25,504 nt of DNA from a virus: IMG/VR virus record IMGVR_UViG_3300042691_019948, positions 1-25,504 of that record. One strand, given 5' to 3'. The notes beneath the pieces were generated by a model. It saw only the letters and a program-made list of their open reading frames with translations. It did not search any database and had not been told where the DNA came from. Both the position numbers and the translations under genes were made by a program. Positions 11,288 to 19,564 of this stretch are shown in pieces (the first letter of the stretch is position 1; each line of letters opens with the position of its first letter).

Positions 11288-11318
11288 CAAATTTACACTG
11301 TTTAATCTTATTTCCAAG
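11288..11318 (-). promoter_or_regulatory. Leftward promoter of the divergent pair
   Basis: Minus-strand CTTG (11315-11318), 19-bp spacer, TAAATTTG (11288-11295), then CGCT and ATG. The predicted mRNA start falls at or next to the ATG, so the message should be nearly leaderless. Confidence 0.62.
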
Positions 11319-11324
11319 CAAGAA

Positions 11325-11355
11325 CTTGACACTGTGTTGTTTTTCTGTATATTTG
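11325..11355 (+). promoter_or_regulatory. Rightward promoter of the structural operon
   Basis: CTTG (11325-11328), 19-bp spacer, TATATTTG (11348-11355), then CAGC and ATG. The layout mirrors the leftward promoter 6 bp away. It would drive the GroES-like and packaging genes, starting with a nearly leaderless first gene. Confidence 0.7.
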
Positions 11356-11359
11356 CAGC

Positions 11360-11575
11360 ATGAGTAATTTATTTCCACCCGACCACCGGGTATTTATTGA
11401 AATAGAAAACAAGACCGACAAGCAGATTGACGCTGTTATAACTAAGGTTGGTAATTTTTGCCCATTCGAAGTGGGGCAGCGCATTTGTATTGTTGGAAAG
11501 GTTGATAAAGTTGAACTTCAAGATGTTACAGAGTATTCTGTGCATGAGAGATACATTGTGATGGTATATGAATAA
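11360..11575 (+). CDS. Short GroES-like (Cpn10-type) protein
   Basis: A 71-aa protein. The start LFPPDHRVFIEIEN resembles the 'P-x-x-D-R-V-x-V' first strand of co-chaperonin GroES. The middle EVGQRICIVG corresponds to the 'V-x-x-G-D-x-V' strand, and the end TEYSVHERYIVMVYE to the family's closing 'EY-x-I-x-x-E-x-D-I-x-A-V'. The mobile loop that contacts GroEL seems absent or very short, and the protein is shorter than the usual 95 residues or so. It might be a capsid-folding co-chaperone fragment, a partner of the larger GroES-like protein downstream, or an unrelated small barrel. The ATG lies 4 nt after the -7 element. The gene overlaps the next by 8 nt. Confidence 0.45.
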   Translation: MSNLFPPDHRVFIEIENKTDKQIDAVITKVGNFCPFEVGQRICIVGKVDKVELQDVTEYSVHERYIVMVYE

Positions 11576-11870
11576 TTTACAGAACTGGAATAGAGCTATT
11601 CTTATCCTCAACACAATGATTGAGGAAAAGATTGAGATATACGAAGTCATGAGGATATTTACCCCTATGGCAACCAAGTCTCGCCGGAAACTTTTGTATT
11701 GCGATCCAGCGATAACATCAGAGGATTTAGATCAGGTTGAAAAGGCGATAAGAAGATATAGGGAAACTCTTGATGAGATTTCAAAAACAAGGGTGGAGAC
11801 ACGTATTAAGCGGTCTTCATTCTTCAAAACACTGCAAGAGCATTATGATCAGAACAAAGACAAAAAATAA
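11568..11870 (+). CDS. Small helical hypothetical protein
   Basis: A 100-aa, largely alpha-helical, basic protein (NWNRAILILNTMIEEKIEIY, then SEDLDQVEKAIRRYRETLDE and a Lys-rich end). I recognise no family. It overlaps the preceding gene by 8 nt and the next by 26 nt, so it belongs to the rightward operon. The last third is basic and could bind nucleic acid. Another small helical protein follows it, and the two may work together, but no sequence kinship is evident. Confidence 0.62.
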   Translation: MNNLQNWNRAILILNTMIEEKIEIYEVMRIFTPMATKSRRKLLYCDPAITSEDLDQVEKAIRRYRETLDEISKTRVETRIKRSSFFKTLQEHYDQNKDKK

Positions 11871-12102
11871 CTACCTCAAAATCATAGAGGTATACGAATA
11901 CTACATCCGCCGGGAAAAAGTTGATCCGGTAAGGGTTGAGGGATTGATGTCTGACTGGGACGCGGTTATGGTATTTGGGAGCTATTCTTCATTGCGGAGA
12001 TGCGTGAATAAACTCAAGAAGAAGATTCCGATTGGAAAGAAGAACTTTGACAAACAGAAACAAGTGCTTGAAATTTACGAACAAAAATTAGCAAACAAAT
12101 GA
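11845..12102 (+). CDS. Small basic hypothetical protein
   Basis: An 85-aa protein from the ATG at 11845 (MIRTKTKNNYLKIIEVYEYY), with a middle region DWDAVMVFGSYSSLRRCVNK and a Lys-rich helical end. An upstream in-frame start at 11770 would add 25 unlikely residues and overlap the previous gene by 101 nt, so the shorter form is preferred. The last four bases, ATGA, are shared with the start of the tandem GroES-like gene. Family not recognised. Confidence 0.6.
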   Translation: MIRTKTKNNYLKIIEVYEYYIRREKVDPVRVEGLMSDWDAVMVFGSYSSLRRCVNKLKKKIPIGKKNFDKQKQVLEIYEQKLANK

Positions 12103-12902
12103 ATCTAGCGGGAATAGACTTAGACCAGATAAAACTCATCAATGGAGAGTGCATTATTGAGCTTCATTCGTTGACAGAAGATGAGATTGACTTCAATGGA
12201 GGTAAGTTGAAGATTGTCAATAAGGTTAAGAATTATATTTCTGAATTAGATGACAATGAAATGGTTGGTATTGTAAAGGCTTTGAAAAAATCCGGATACA
12301 AGGACAAGCAACTTATGAAGGAGTACGAGGTGATGGCGAAAGAATCAAGTAAAGAAGCGGACCCAAATAAAGAAAACATACAGGACAAGCAAGCTGTAAG
12401 GCGTGGTAAAATTGTTAGAATAGCCGTAAAAGATTTGGCTTACCAGGGCTGGGATTACGATTGCGAATTTGATGCGGTAGAGGGAGATGATGTTTGGTTC
12501 GACGCTACGTTTACACGTGAGATGATTACAGAAGGAGAGGGTGGATGCATAATTGACGGTAAGGTATATTTAACCATATCGAAAAAATCAATCTATGCCG
12601 CCAAGCGTGGTGATGAAATATTCAGTCTAAATGGATACATCATAGGGAAGTTGCTTGGCAATGAACGAAAGTTTGGATCTATTCACATTCCAGATAACGA
12701 CGTATGTAGAGTAGAAGTAGTAGTTCCAAATGCAAGAATACCTAGATATGCAAGTCCAGATGTTTGGACTAACACAGATGTTAAAAAGGGGGATGTGGTT
12801 TGTGTCAGAAATATTTTTGCCACAAAACTTGATCCCACGCTTGCAAAAACAACTGAGTATGTTCGCTTCCAGCCACGAGTAATAATGGCTTACGAAAGAT
12901 GA
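12099..12902 (+). CDS. Protein with two tandem GroES-like domains
   Basis: A 267-aa protein. Domain 1 spans about residues 14-170: a first strand NGECIIELHS, a long polar insertion with an acidic/Lys-rich stretch at 75-98, then RRGKIVRIA (101-109), VEGDDVWF (127-134) and GKVYLTISKKSIYA (154-167). Domain 2 spans 172-267: LNGYIIGKLL (177-186), GSIHIPDN (193-200), KKGDVVCVR (229-237) and EYVRFQPRVIMAYE (253-266). Both follow the strand order of Cpn10/GroES, and GSIHIPD matches the family's 'GGI-x-IP' after the mobile loop. Phage co-chaperonins such as T4 gp31 help GroEL fold capsid protein; a similar role here is inferred from its place ahead of the packaging and capsid genes. It overlaps both neighbours by ATGA. 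Confidence 0.55.
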   Translation: MNLAGIDLDQIKLINGECIIELHSLTEDEIDFNGGKLKIVNKVKNYISELDDNEMVGIVKALKKSGYKDKQLMKEYEVMAKESSKEADPNKENIQDKQAVRRGKIVRIAVKDLAYQGWDYDCEFDAVEGDDVWFDATFTREMITEGEGGCIIDGKVYLTISKKSIYAAKRGDEIFSLNGYIIGKLLGNERKFGSIHIPDNDVCRVEVVVPNARIPRYASPDVWTNTDVKKGDVVCVRNIFATKLDPTLAKTTEYVRFQPRVIMAYER

Positions 12903-13552
12903 TAAAACTAGACTTTAGTAAAATATCCTACAACATTGAAGGCATCCCGGATGACGAGGCGGTAGCATACCGTTTCTCGGACCTGGCCAGCCAAGCCCAT
13001 ATTCTCGATAGGTCTGACGATCTTCCTGAGGGGGTTAGCGCCGACAAAGTTGTACGATATCTCATATATATGTTCGCTCCAGGTACTCCCGTTAAGGATG
13101 CGTATCCGGACATCAACCAGCGCAAACGATATACCTTGAACAAACTGAACATCATGGTTGATGACACGGATCCAGACAACGGGTACGCCCAGCTCTGCAT
13201 GATGAATGTGGACTGGGCGGTGGAGCGTTACATCACGTTTACACGCCTACAATGCTCGGAGGATTACTCGATTATGAGTACCGCCGACATCCGAATAGCC
13301 GCCCTGCAACGTGCGTTGTTGACACAGCCAGTAGACAGGTCAAACGATGATAAGAACTTCCAGGCGGGGCTTGAGAGTTGGAGACAAACCCTAGTGGATG
13401 CCCGTAGCAGGATAATGAATGACGAGGTTAGCATCACACTACAGAAAGCAATTACCTTCTCTGTACGCGCTGAGAACCTTGGAATACAGCCAGAACACTA
13501 TTCGCGGGTGTGGCGTGAGAAGAAAGAAATATTCCCAGAGGTAATACCATGA
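12899..13552 (+). CDS. Hypothetical protein upstream of terminase
   Basis: A 217-aa, mostly helical protein with no family recognised. Visible features are an N-terminal segment LDFSKISYNIEGIPDDEAVA, a hydrophobic patch KVVRYLIYMFAPGTPVKDAY, a middle VDWAVERYITFTRLQCSEDY and a helical C-terminus. It ends in an ATGA overlap with the terminase large subunit. Position is typical of a terminase small subunit, but no helix-turn-helix is obvious, so this is only a candidate. The DNA here and in the terminase appears richer in G and C than in the preceding genes. Confidence 0.68.
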   Translation: MIKLDFSKISYNIEGIPDDEAVAYRFSDLASQAHILDRSDDLPEGVSADKVVRYLIYMFAPGTPVKDAYPDINQRKRYTLNKLNIMVDDTDPDNGYAQLCMMNVDWAVERYITFTRLQCSEDYSIMSTADIRIAALQRALLTQPVDRSNDDKNFQAGLESWRQTLVDARSRIMNDEVSITLQKAITFSVRAENLGIQPEHYSRVWREKKEIFPEVIP

Positions 13553-16011
13553 AGTACGAATACTTAGAAGAAGATGATTTCGTTTCCTTCCACGAGGATG
13601 ACGATGAGTTGGATACGATCCGTATTCCGCTTCCTCGACTTGAGAAGTGGTACTCCCATCATTTGAAAAGGGAGGTCACAAGGGAAGAGGCGCTTACATA
13701 CGTAGACGGATATGGGCTTTCACCAAAGGACCAAAAGTTCCAATACCAAGAGGTTCCGGAAAAAATAAAGTTGATTTACGAAGTTGTGTTCAATAAGAAA
13801 CACGCAACCAACAAGTCTAAGTATAAGGAAGTTGGAGACGTTCGACTTGAGGACATTTATGAGGAAATTGAGTCAAACCAGAAGTACTACGCGATGGAGA
13901 TTGAATGGGTTAAGCTCCAAATCAAGCGCAGATACGTGGGGTACTGGTGTTTCATTAAAGGAAAACCGGTATACTTAAATGGCGCTAACTACTTCTTCCT
14001 AAACTTCTGGACGGTAAAGAACTTTGGTAAGAACAACAACCGACCAGACTACCGTGATTACCAGCGAAAGATGTTCCACCTATTCATGTACGCGTACACT
14101 ACGGAGGATGCGTTCTACAAGCACAAGGTGTTGTACCGAGAAGAGGGTGTGGTAAAAACAAAGTACTCAAACCAAGACGTTAAGAACGTGGTTGAGGATA
14201 TGAATGAGATGGGAGTTGAGTACTTCATGGAGCCAAACGTAAATATAACCGTGGGCAAGGGAAAGAGAACTGTTCACGGAATAAACTTCGTGTCTGGACG
14301 CCGTATTGCCAAGACCGCCATTGCTTGTTGCTTCTGTACATGGGGAACGCTTAATATGCCCGACCAAACCTTTATCATCCAAGCGATGAACGAGGACCAG
14401 GCGGTCAACAAGATATTCATCAAACAAATTCAAACACCTGTAAGCAAACTCCCTTTCTTCTTCCGCCCCTATTACAGAGGTAGGATAGAAGCAAAGGAGG
14501 GTTTGCGTTTTCAGTATGAAGGAGCCATCGCATCAGCAGCAAGGGCGGGAATCGTCCCCGAACAAATGGAGTGCTTCATCACGCCGTTGCCTTCGACGGA
14601 GAAGGCGGCGGATGGGGAAGCGGAAATCGCATTTGTCTACCGTGACGAGCCAGCGAAGAAGACGGATGCGAAGGCGGCGGACCAAAACATCCCGACGTGG
14701 TGGTACAATACGATGAAGCCCGCCATCGAGCGTGGGGAGAACATCCGAGGATTCTGCATCATGCCCTCTACCGTAGGTGACATGGATACTGGGGGTGGAG
14801 CGCAGTTCTTTGACATTGCCAACGACTCACACTTCTCTGACCGCAACGAGAACGGAACCACTCCATCTGGACTCATCAACTTCTTCCTACCCGGTTACTA
14901 CGCGGTAGAGGGATACATCGACGAGTACGGCGCAAGCATCATTGACGACCCGAAGGAACCGGTTATGTCCAACGAGGGAAAATGGATTACCAAGGGAGCC
15001 AAATCATACTTGCTAAACCAAGCCGACTATTTCGAGCGCAAGCGCGAATGGCAGAAGCTGATCAAGTTACAGCAGAACTTCCCAATGAGTTGGAAACAAG
15101 CGTTTGCTGTAATACCAAAAGATATGGGTATGCCAATCGAGAAGATGCGTGACCGTATCTCGGAACTAAAGTTTTCTCGTACACCAATCAGTACTAAGGT
15201 AAACTTTAAGTGGGCGGGGGACAAGTTTGGAGGAGATGTTTATGTAGAAAACGATCCCAAAGGAAGTTGGACCATGACGTACCTCCCTCCACTAGAACAG
15301 AGAAACAGACGAACGGTTGTTACAGCCGAAGAGGGTTACATTCCTCCAAAGGAAAGGGGTCCAATTTACGCTCCTGATCCATCGGTCATGAATAAGTATT
15401 TCCTCTGTTGTGACCCGGTAAAGTTCCATAAGAGAAACACGGTTGGCAAAAAGAAGTCTAACGCGGCGGCTGCTGTTTTCTACAAACGAGACAGCCAAAT
15501 AGACCCAGACACCAAGCCAAGGAATGAGTGGGTGAGTAACGACTGGGTTTTGATTTACAACAGACAAACTGAAGATAAAGCCGAATATCATGAGGAATGG
15601 CTAAAGGCTGCTGTGTTCCTTGGAGCATACGTCTACCCAGAATGGCCCGATGGAGAAGCCCTGGTAGAATACTTTAGAGATAATGGATTCGATGGTTACC
15701 TTTTGAAGGACTTGGGGTCTGATGGAAAGCAGGATGCAAGACCAGGTGTATGGGCGGGTGAGGCTGAGAAAAACGAAATGGCTGGAGACATTATGACATT
15801 CTTCAATAACAATGTTAAGTACGTGAAAATGTGGGAGATAATTGAGGAGTGGAGTCAGATGAGGGGTCTTGATGACTTGACAAACCATGACTTGTGTGCG
15901 GCAACAGGTTGGTGTATGAGGGCTATAAAGAGCAGAATGCCAGACCTTTACAAGGAAGTTTACCAGCCAATTGAGGTAAAAGGCGGTTTTGCAATGTTTG
16001 ATGTAGAATGA
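13549..16011 (+). CDS. terL: Terminase large subunit (packaging ATPase and nuclease)
   Basis: An 820-aa motor that would pump DNA into the prohead and cut it. The ATPase domain has a P-loop-like SGRRIAKT (residues 249-256) with Ala where the second Gly of GxxxxGKT is expected, and Walker B FVYRDEPAK with D366 and E367. The nuclease domain begins near 600: FLCCDPVK (D622) is the first acidic motif, followed by KDLGSDGKQD near 715-725 and HDLCAATGW (D781), matching the final acid of the RNase H-like site. Length is well above the usual 450-600 residues, as in some crAss-like and other large terminases; the first 200 residues are an extra N-terminal region. It overlaps the upstream gene by four bases and precedes the portal gene. 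Confidence 0.88.
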   Translation: MKYEYLEEDDFVSFHEDDDELDTIRIPLPRLEKWYSHHLKREVTREEALTYVDGYGLSPKDQKFQYQEVPEKIKLIYEVVFNKKHATNKSKYKEVGDVRLEDIYEEIESNQKYYAMEIEWVKLQIKRRYVGYWCFIKGKPVYLNGANYFFLNFWTVKNFGKNNNRPDYRDYQRKMFHLFMYAYTTEDAFYKHKVLYREEGVVKTKYSNQDVKNVVEDMNEMGVEYFMEPNVNITVGKGKRTVHGINFVSGRRIAKTAIACCFCTWGTLNMPDQTFIIQAMNEDQAVNKIFIKQIQTPVSKLPFFFRPYYRGRIEAKEGLRFQYEGAIASAARAGIVPEQMECFITPLPSTEKAADGEAEIAFVYRDEPAKKTDAKAADQNIPTWWYNTMKPAIERGENIRGFCIMPSTVGDMDTGGGAQFFDIANDSHFSDRNENGTTPSGLINFFLPGYYAVEGYIDEYGASIIDDPKEPVMSNEGKWITKGAKSYLLNQADYFERKREWQKLIKLQQNFPMSWKQAFAVIPKDMGMPIEKMRDRISELKFSRTPISTKVNFKWAGDKFGGDVYVENDPKGSWTMTYLPPLEQRNRRTVVTAEEGYIPPKERGPIYAPDPSVMNKYFLCCDPVKFHKRNTVGKKKSNAAAAVFYKRDSQIDPDTKPRNEWVSNDWVLIYNRQTEDKAEYHEEWLKAAVFLGAYVYPEWPDGEALVEYFRDNGFDGYLLKDLGSDGKQDARPGVWAGEAEKNEMAGDIMTFFNNNVKYVKMWEIIEEWSQMRGLDDLTNHDLCAATGWCMRAIKSRMPDLYKEVYQPIEVKGGFAMFDVE

Positions 16012-16041
16012 TTGTTTTCAACTATTTAATAAAAAATGTAG

Positions 16042-16049
16042 TACATTTG
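16042..16049 (+). promoter_or_regulatory. Possible -7 promoter element before the portal gene
   Basis: TACATTTG matches TAnnTTTG in the 64-nt gap between terminase and portal genes. There is no clear CTTG or TTTG at the expected distance. It may give an extra start for the portal-scaffold-capsid genes. Confidence 0.38.
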
Positions 16050-16075
16050 TCATGGTTAACCAAATTTTGTAAGAT

Positions 16076-18472
16076 ATGATATTGCCACAGATACTTGGCA
16101 GTATGTTGTTTCCAAACGACAACATACCTGAGATCGATAAATTAAAGCCGGAGTTTGGATTACGTTGTGCAAGAGCTTTGTACACCCGTTTCTGTGCGGG
16201 TGGAACATATTTTACGTATACTCAACTTCCTGAGATGCAGGAGACTAGGAATTATGGTGCTGGAAATCAATCTCAGGAAAAATACAAAAATTGGTTTACA
16301 AACGGATCACCAATAGGAACCAAGGGTATTTCTCAAGGAGATGCCTCCACCACAACAAAGGGTATGAGCAAGGCTCAAAGAAAGGCAATGGCTAATGTTA
16401 GCTATGACATTTTCTCACCCATGCGAAAACTATCGAATGTTCTTCTATCAATTCTTGCTGATAACGATTACAAACTTGACTGTGTTTCTTTAGATAAAAA
16501 CGTAATAACAAACAAGAAAAGAGCTAAGTTTGAAACATACGTTAAGTCTAAGATTGTAAATCCATTAGTTAAACAATTTGGTCTTCCAGAATTTAATGTA
16601 CCATTTATTCCGGCAGACAAGCAAATGCTTGAAGTTGCTGATAGAATGGGGTTCTTTAAGGCTCGTTATGAAGTAGCCCTTGAAAAACTGGCTGAGTCTG
16701 GATTTAGATCCTCTAATTGGTCTAGCCAGCGAATGGAGTTTAACCGTGACGCTATTGACTTCCACTTCCGCGCAGCTAAGGTTTACAACGATCCAATTAC
16801 TGGTCAGGTAAAATTCCATTATGTGGATCCTGCTCGAATGGTTATGCTTTGGAATGAAGACAACCAAGATGAGCCGGCAGCTATTGGACACATTGAAGCC
16901 GAAACCGTTCAATCTATTTACGATAAGTTGATAGATGCAGGGTTTACAGAGGCGCAAATTCAGGCAATGGCTAAATCCTATGTTCCTTATCAAACAAGTA
17001 TATCTACAATCCCACAGTGGGCGTTTGAGCGTAAGGACGCAACTACAAACCGTTGGGTTTGGATGGACTTCAAGGTTTACGTACTGAAGTTTGAGTACTT
17101 ATCTACCGACTACAAGCAATATGTAGAGCGTACAAATAAGCAGGGGTATGGTAATTATATCCGAAACAATAAGCCGGTAGACGAAAAGAAAAAGAATCCT
17201 AACGATACCTATGATGAGGTGTCTTGTAACTATTGGTACGAGGGTTCTTACATTATTTCGGGTACGGGTCAAGACAAAATTTATGAATGGAGAAAGAAGC
17301 CAAACCAAATGCAGAAGGGCTTGTCTCCAATGAGTTCGTATGTTATTCATCGTATCAACGGTCAGTCTCCTACACGCAGCGTGAAGGGATTACTTGACGA
17401 CTTGATGTTTGCGGTATTGAAGTTACGCGCAGCTGTATGGGCGGCTGCTCCAAAAGGATATAGAATCGATGTTGGCGAGGCCGCTAACATTAAAATTGGA
17501 GGTGTAGAGTACGACCTGTTCGACCTCATGCACGTTCACCGTCAAAACGGTATTCAGATTGTCGCAACCAAGTTCAACGCGGCAACCGGCAAGTATGTAT
17601 CTCAGCCATTGGCAGAAATGGATAATGGTCTTGGTCCACAGGGGCAAGAATGGTTATCACAGATTGCCAATATTCAGATGATGATCAAGGATCTCATGGG
17701 TATTCCAGATGCAATGGCTGCTAGTCCAGACCAGTCGGCAGAGCGTTTGGTTGGAGTAATGGAGGCTGATTATGTTGCTGGAAACCACGCTAACTGGCCG
17801 CTTCGCGAGTCAGAGCGTCAATTCAAACAGAAGCTGGGAGAGCGTTTGATTCACCAGGCGCGTATAGATATTGAATTTGACCCTAAGATTAAAGAGTTTT
17901 ACGAAAGCATTATTGGTGAAAACATGATCAGCGCTTTGGATGAGATTGAAGGCTTGTCTTTGGATCAGCTTGCGATAACGTGCAAAGTTCTCCCTAATGA
18001 AAAGGAGAAGAGCATGATTCTTCAACGCGCCGTTCAAATGTCTCAGATCCCAACTAAAGATGGATATACGATTCTTCGCCCTTCAGGCGTAGAGCGCGTA
18101 GCTCAGTTGTTGAAAAACGGAGATGTTGACGAGGCTATTTGGTTTATGGCAATGGAAGAGAATGCTGCGAGGGTACGTGAAGAAGAGTTTAGCCAGATGA
18201 TGATGCAGCAGACCATTCAAGGTCAGCAGCAATCTGCCTTGGCGACTGAGGAAGCTAAACGCCAAACCGCAATGCAGCTTGCTCAAATAGAAATACAGAA
18301 AGAGCGCGAAAAGATGAACATGGAAATAATGAAGCAGCAGCAGCTTGAGAAGTTGAAGGCTGATTCTAATTACCAGATTCAATTGCTCAAGGGTAAACAA
18401 GCGATGGAACAAATAAATCTTGAAGCAACTCTTGAGGCACAATACGGAAACGAAATCACAGGTAGAGTATAA
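16076..18472 (+). CDS. Portal protein
   Basis: A 798-aa protein, the ring through which DNA enters the head. It follows the terminase and precedes scaffold and capsid genes. Visible features: an N-terminal region with FSPMRKLSNVLLSILADNDY, a central part with FRAAKVYNDPITGQ and YVDPARM, a wing-type segment with CNYWYEGSYIISG, the clause PMSSYVIHRINGQSP, and the helical LLDDLMFAVLKLRAAVWAAA, as expected for the portal stem or clip helices. MIKDLMGIPDAMA near 540-550 is another portal-like helix. Residues about 700-790 are a Gln/Glu/Met-rich coiled coil. The length agrees with the large portals of crAss-like phages. No motif is diagnostic by itself; the call rests on order, size and overall pattern. 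Confidence 0.82.
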   Translation: MILPQILGSMLFPNDNIPEIDKLKPEFGLRCARALYTRFCAGGTYFTYTQLPEMQETRNYGAGNQSQEKYKNWFTNGSPIGTKGISQGDASTTTKGMSKAQRKAMANVSYDIFSPMRKLSNVLLSILADNDYKLDCVSLDKNVITNKKRAKFETYVKSKIVNPLVKQFGLPEFNVPFIPADKQMLEVADRMGFFKARYEVALEKLAESGFRSSNWSSQRMEFNRDAIDFHFRAAKVYNDPITGQVKFHYVDPARMVMLWNEDNQDEPAAIGHIEAETVQSIYDKLIDAGFTEAQIQAMAKSYVPYQTSISTIPQWAFERKDATTNRWVWMDFKVYVLKFEYLSTDYKQYVERTNKQGYGNYIRNNKPVDEKKKNPNDTYDEVSCNYWYEGSYIISGTGQDKIYEWRKKPNQMQKGLSPMSSYVIHRINGQSPTRSVKGLLDDLMFAVLKLRAAVWAAAPKGYRIDVGEAANIKIGGVEYDLFDLMHVHRQNGIQIVATKFNAATGKYVSQPLAEMDNGLGPQGQEWLSQIANIQMMIKDLMGIPDAMAASPDQSAERLVGVMEADYVAGNHANWPLRESERQFKQKLGERLIHQARIDIEFDPKIKEFYESIIGENMISALDEIEGLSLDQLAITCKVLPNEKEKSMILQRAVQMSQIPTKDGYTILRPSGVERVAQLLKNGDVDEAIWFMAMEENAARVREEEFSQMMMQQTIQGQQQSALATEEAKRQTAMQLAQIEIQKEREKMNMEIMKQQQLEKLKADSNYQIQLLKGKQAMEQINLEATLEAQYGNEITGRV

Positions 18473-18477
18473 AACAT

Positions 18478-19539
18478 ATGGAAACGAACGAATTAGAAAA
18501 TCAAAACGAACAGGTGAACGAACAAGTAAACGATCAAGTAACCGAACAAGTAAACGAACAAGTTAACCAGGAGCCACCGGCGTGGTTTGCTAACTATGGG
18601 TACGAGAGCGAGGATTCATTTAAGAGTGAGTTTGAGCAATTGAAGTCATACAAGCAATTAGCAGCCGAGCTTGAGGAAAGAAAAAAGGATATTGAAGAGG
18701 GTATTGCCATTCTTCAAGAGGCTGACGATCCGTTTGGCGGAAATGAAGAGGCCCGCAATCTTGTTGCATTTAGCAAAAAGGGATTGAACGCTTCAATTGC
18801 AAATCAAATCATTTCTTCTAACGAGGAAAGTTTGATGCAAGATCCATTGAGAGCTTTGATTATTGCCGAGGCTGTTAAGAACCCACATAAGTTCAAGCAG
18901 TTGGGTTCTCAGACCATTGAAGAGGCAATTCGAGAAAAGTATAATTTGGGTGAGGGAGAATACTACCCTACAGCCTTGTTGAAATCAGATGCAATCGACG
19001 CGATTGAACTGATAAATAAAACAAAGAAAGAAGTTGAGGATGTTAAAAATCCTTTTACATTTGCAAAAGAGCTAAAGAGCCAAACTCAAAAGCAGATTGC
19101 GGAAAGACAGACTATAGCACTTGCCGAGGCAGAGACCTACGCCAAGCAGCTAAAGGAGGTCCCCTACAAATTCGGCGATTCGGAAGTTTCGTTACAAGTT
19201 TCAAACGAAGAGGTCGATTCGATTTTGAAGTCGCAGTATGCTGGTTATTTAGGTCAAGCCTTTGATACCACCACAAAGGAAGGTAAACAAGCGGTACGTG
19301 AGTGGTTAACGAACCAAATCCTCATTCATAAGGTTCAGTCTGGGGATTTAGGAGTTCAAATAGCCAAGTCACTTATGGCTCAAACCGAAAAAAAGGTAGT
19401 GCGCGAAGTCTACAATGGTCAGCCTAAAACGCCGAACCGTGTAGGCAAAACGTCTGTCGATCAAAAAGGTCTGACCGCTGCTCAAAGAGATCTCATGGAG
19501 CGCGGAATTCCTTTGCCATCACAGACGCTAAAATCATAA
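18478..19539 (+). CDS. Scaffold-like protein before the capsid gene
   Basis: A 353-aa acidic protein lying between portal and capsid genes, the usual place for a head scaffold. Residues 9-30 are short repeats (EQVN, DQV, TEQV), then a helical Glu/Lys-rich stretch (FEQLKSYKQLAAELEERKKD) with coiled-coil character, a middle segment (LIIAEAVKNPHKFKQLG), another Glu/Lys/Gln-rich helical region around 180-215 and a polar end (GQPKTPNRVGKTSVDQKG). It has no Cys and little hydrophobic core, which suits an assembly scaffold removed later. A prohead protease signature was not seen. It starts 5 nt after the portal stop. Confidence 0.68.
   Translation: METNELENQNEQVNEQVNDQVTEQVNEQVNQEPPAWFANYGYESEDSFKSEFEQLKSYKQLAAELEERKKDIEEGIAILQEADDPFGGNEEARNLVAFSKKGLNASIANQIISSNEESLMQDPLRALIIAEAVKNPHKFKQLGSQTIEEAIREKYNLGEGEYYPTALLKSDAIDAIELINKTKKEVEDVKNPFTFAKELKSQTQKQIAERQTIALAEAETYAKQLKEVPYKFGDSEVSLQVSNEEVDSILKSQYAGYLGQAFDTTTKEGKQAVREWLTNQILIHKVQSGDLGVQIAKSLMAQTEKKVVREVYNGQPKTPNRVGKTSVDQKGLTAAQRDLMERGIPLPSQTLKS
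18508..18568 (+). repeat. 12-bp tandem repeats coding for EQVN units
   Basis: About five imperfect copies of GAACAAGTAAAC in frame at the start of the scaffold-like gene, giving repeats of [N/D/T][E/D]QV. Copy number could vary by slippage without breaking the frame. Confidence 0.6.
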
Positions 19540-19564
19540 TTAACCATTAAAAAAATTTAATACA

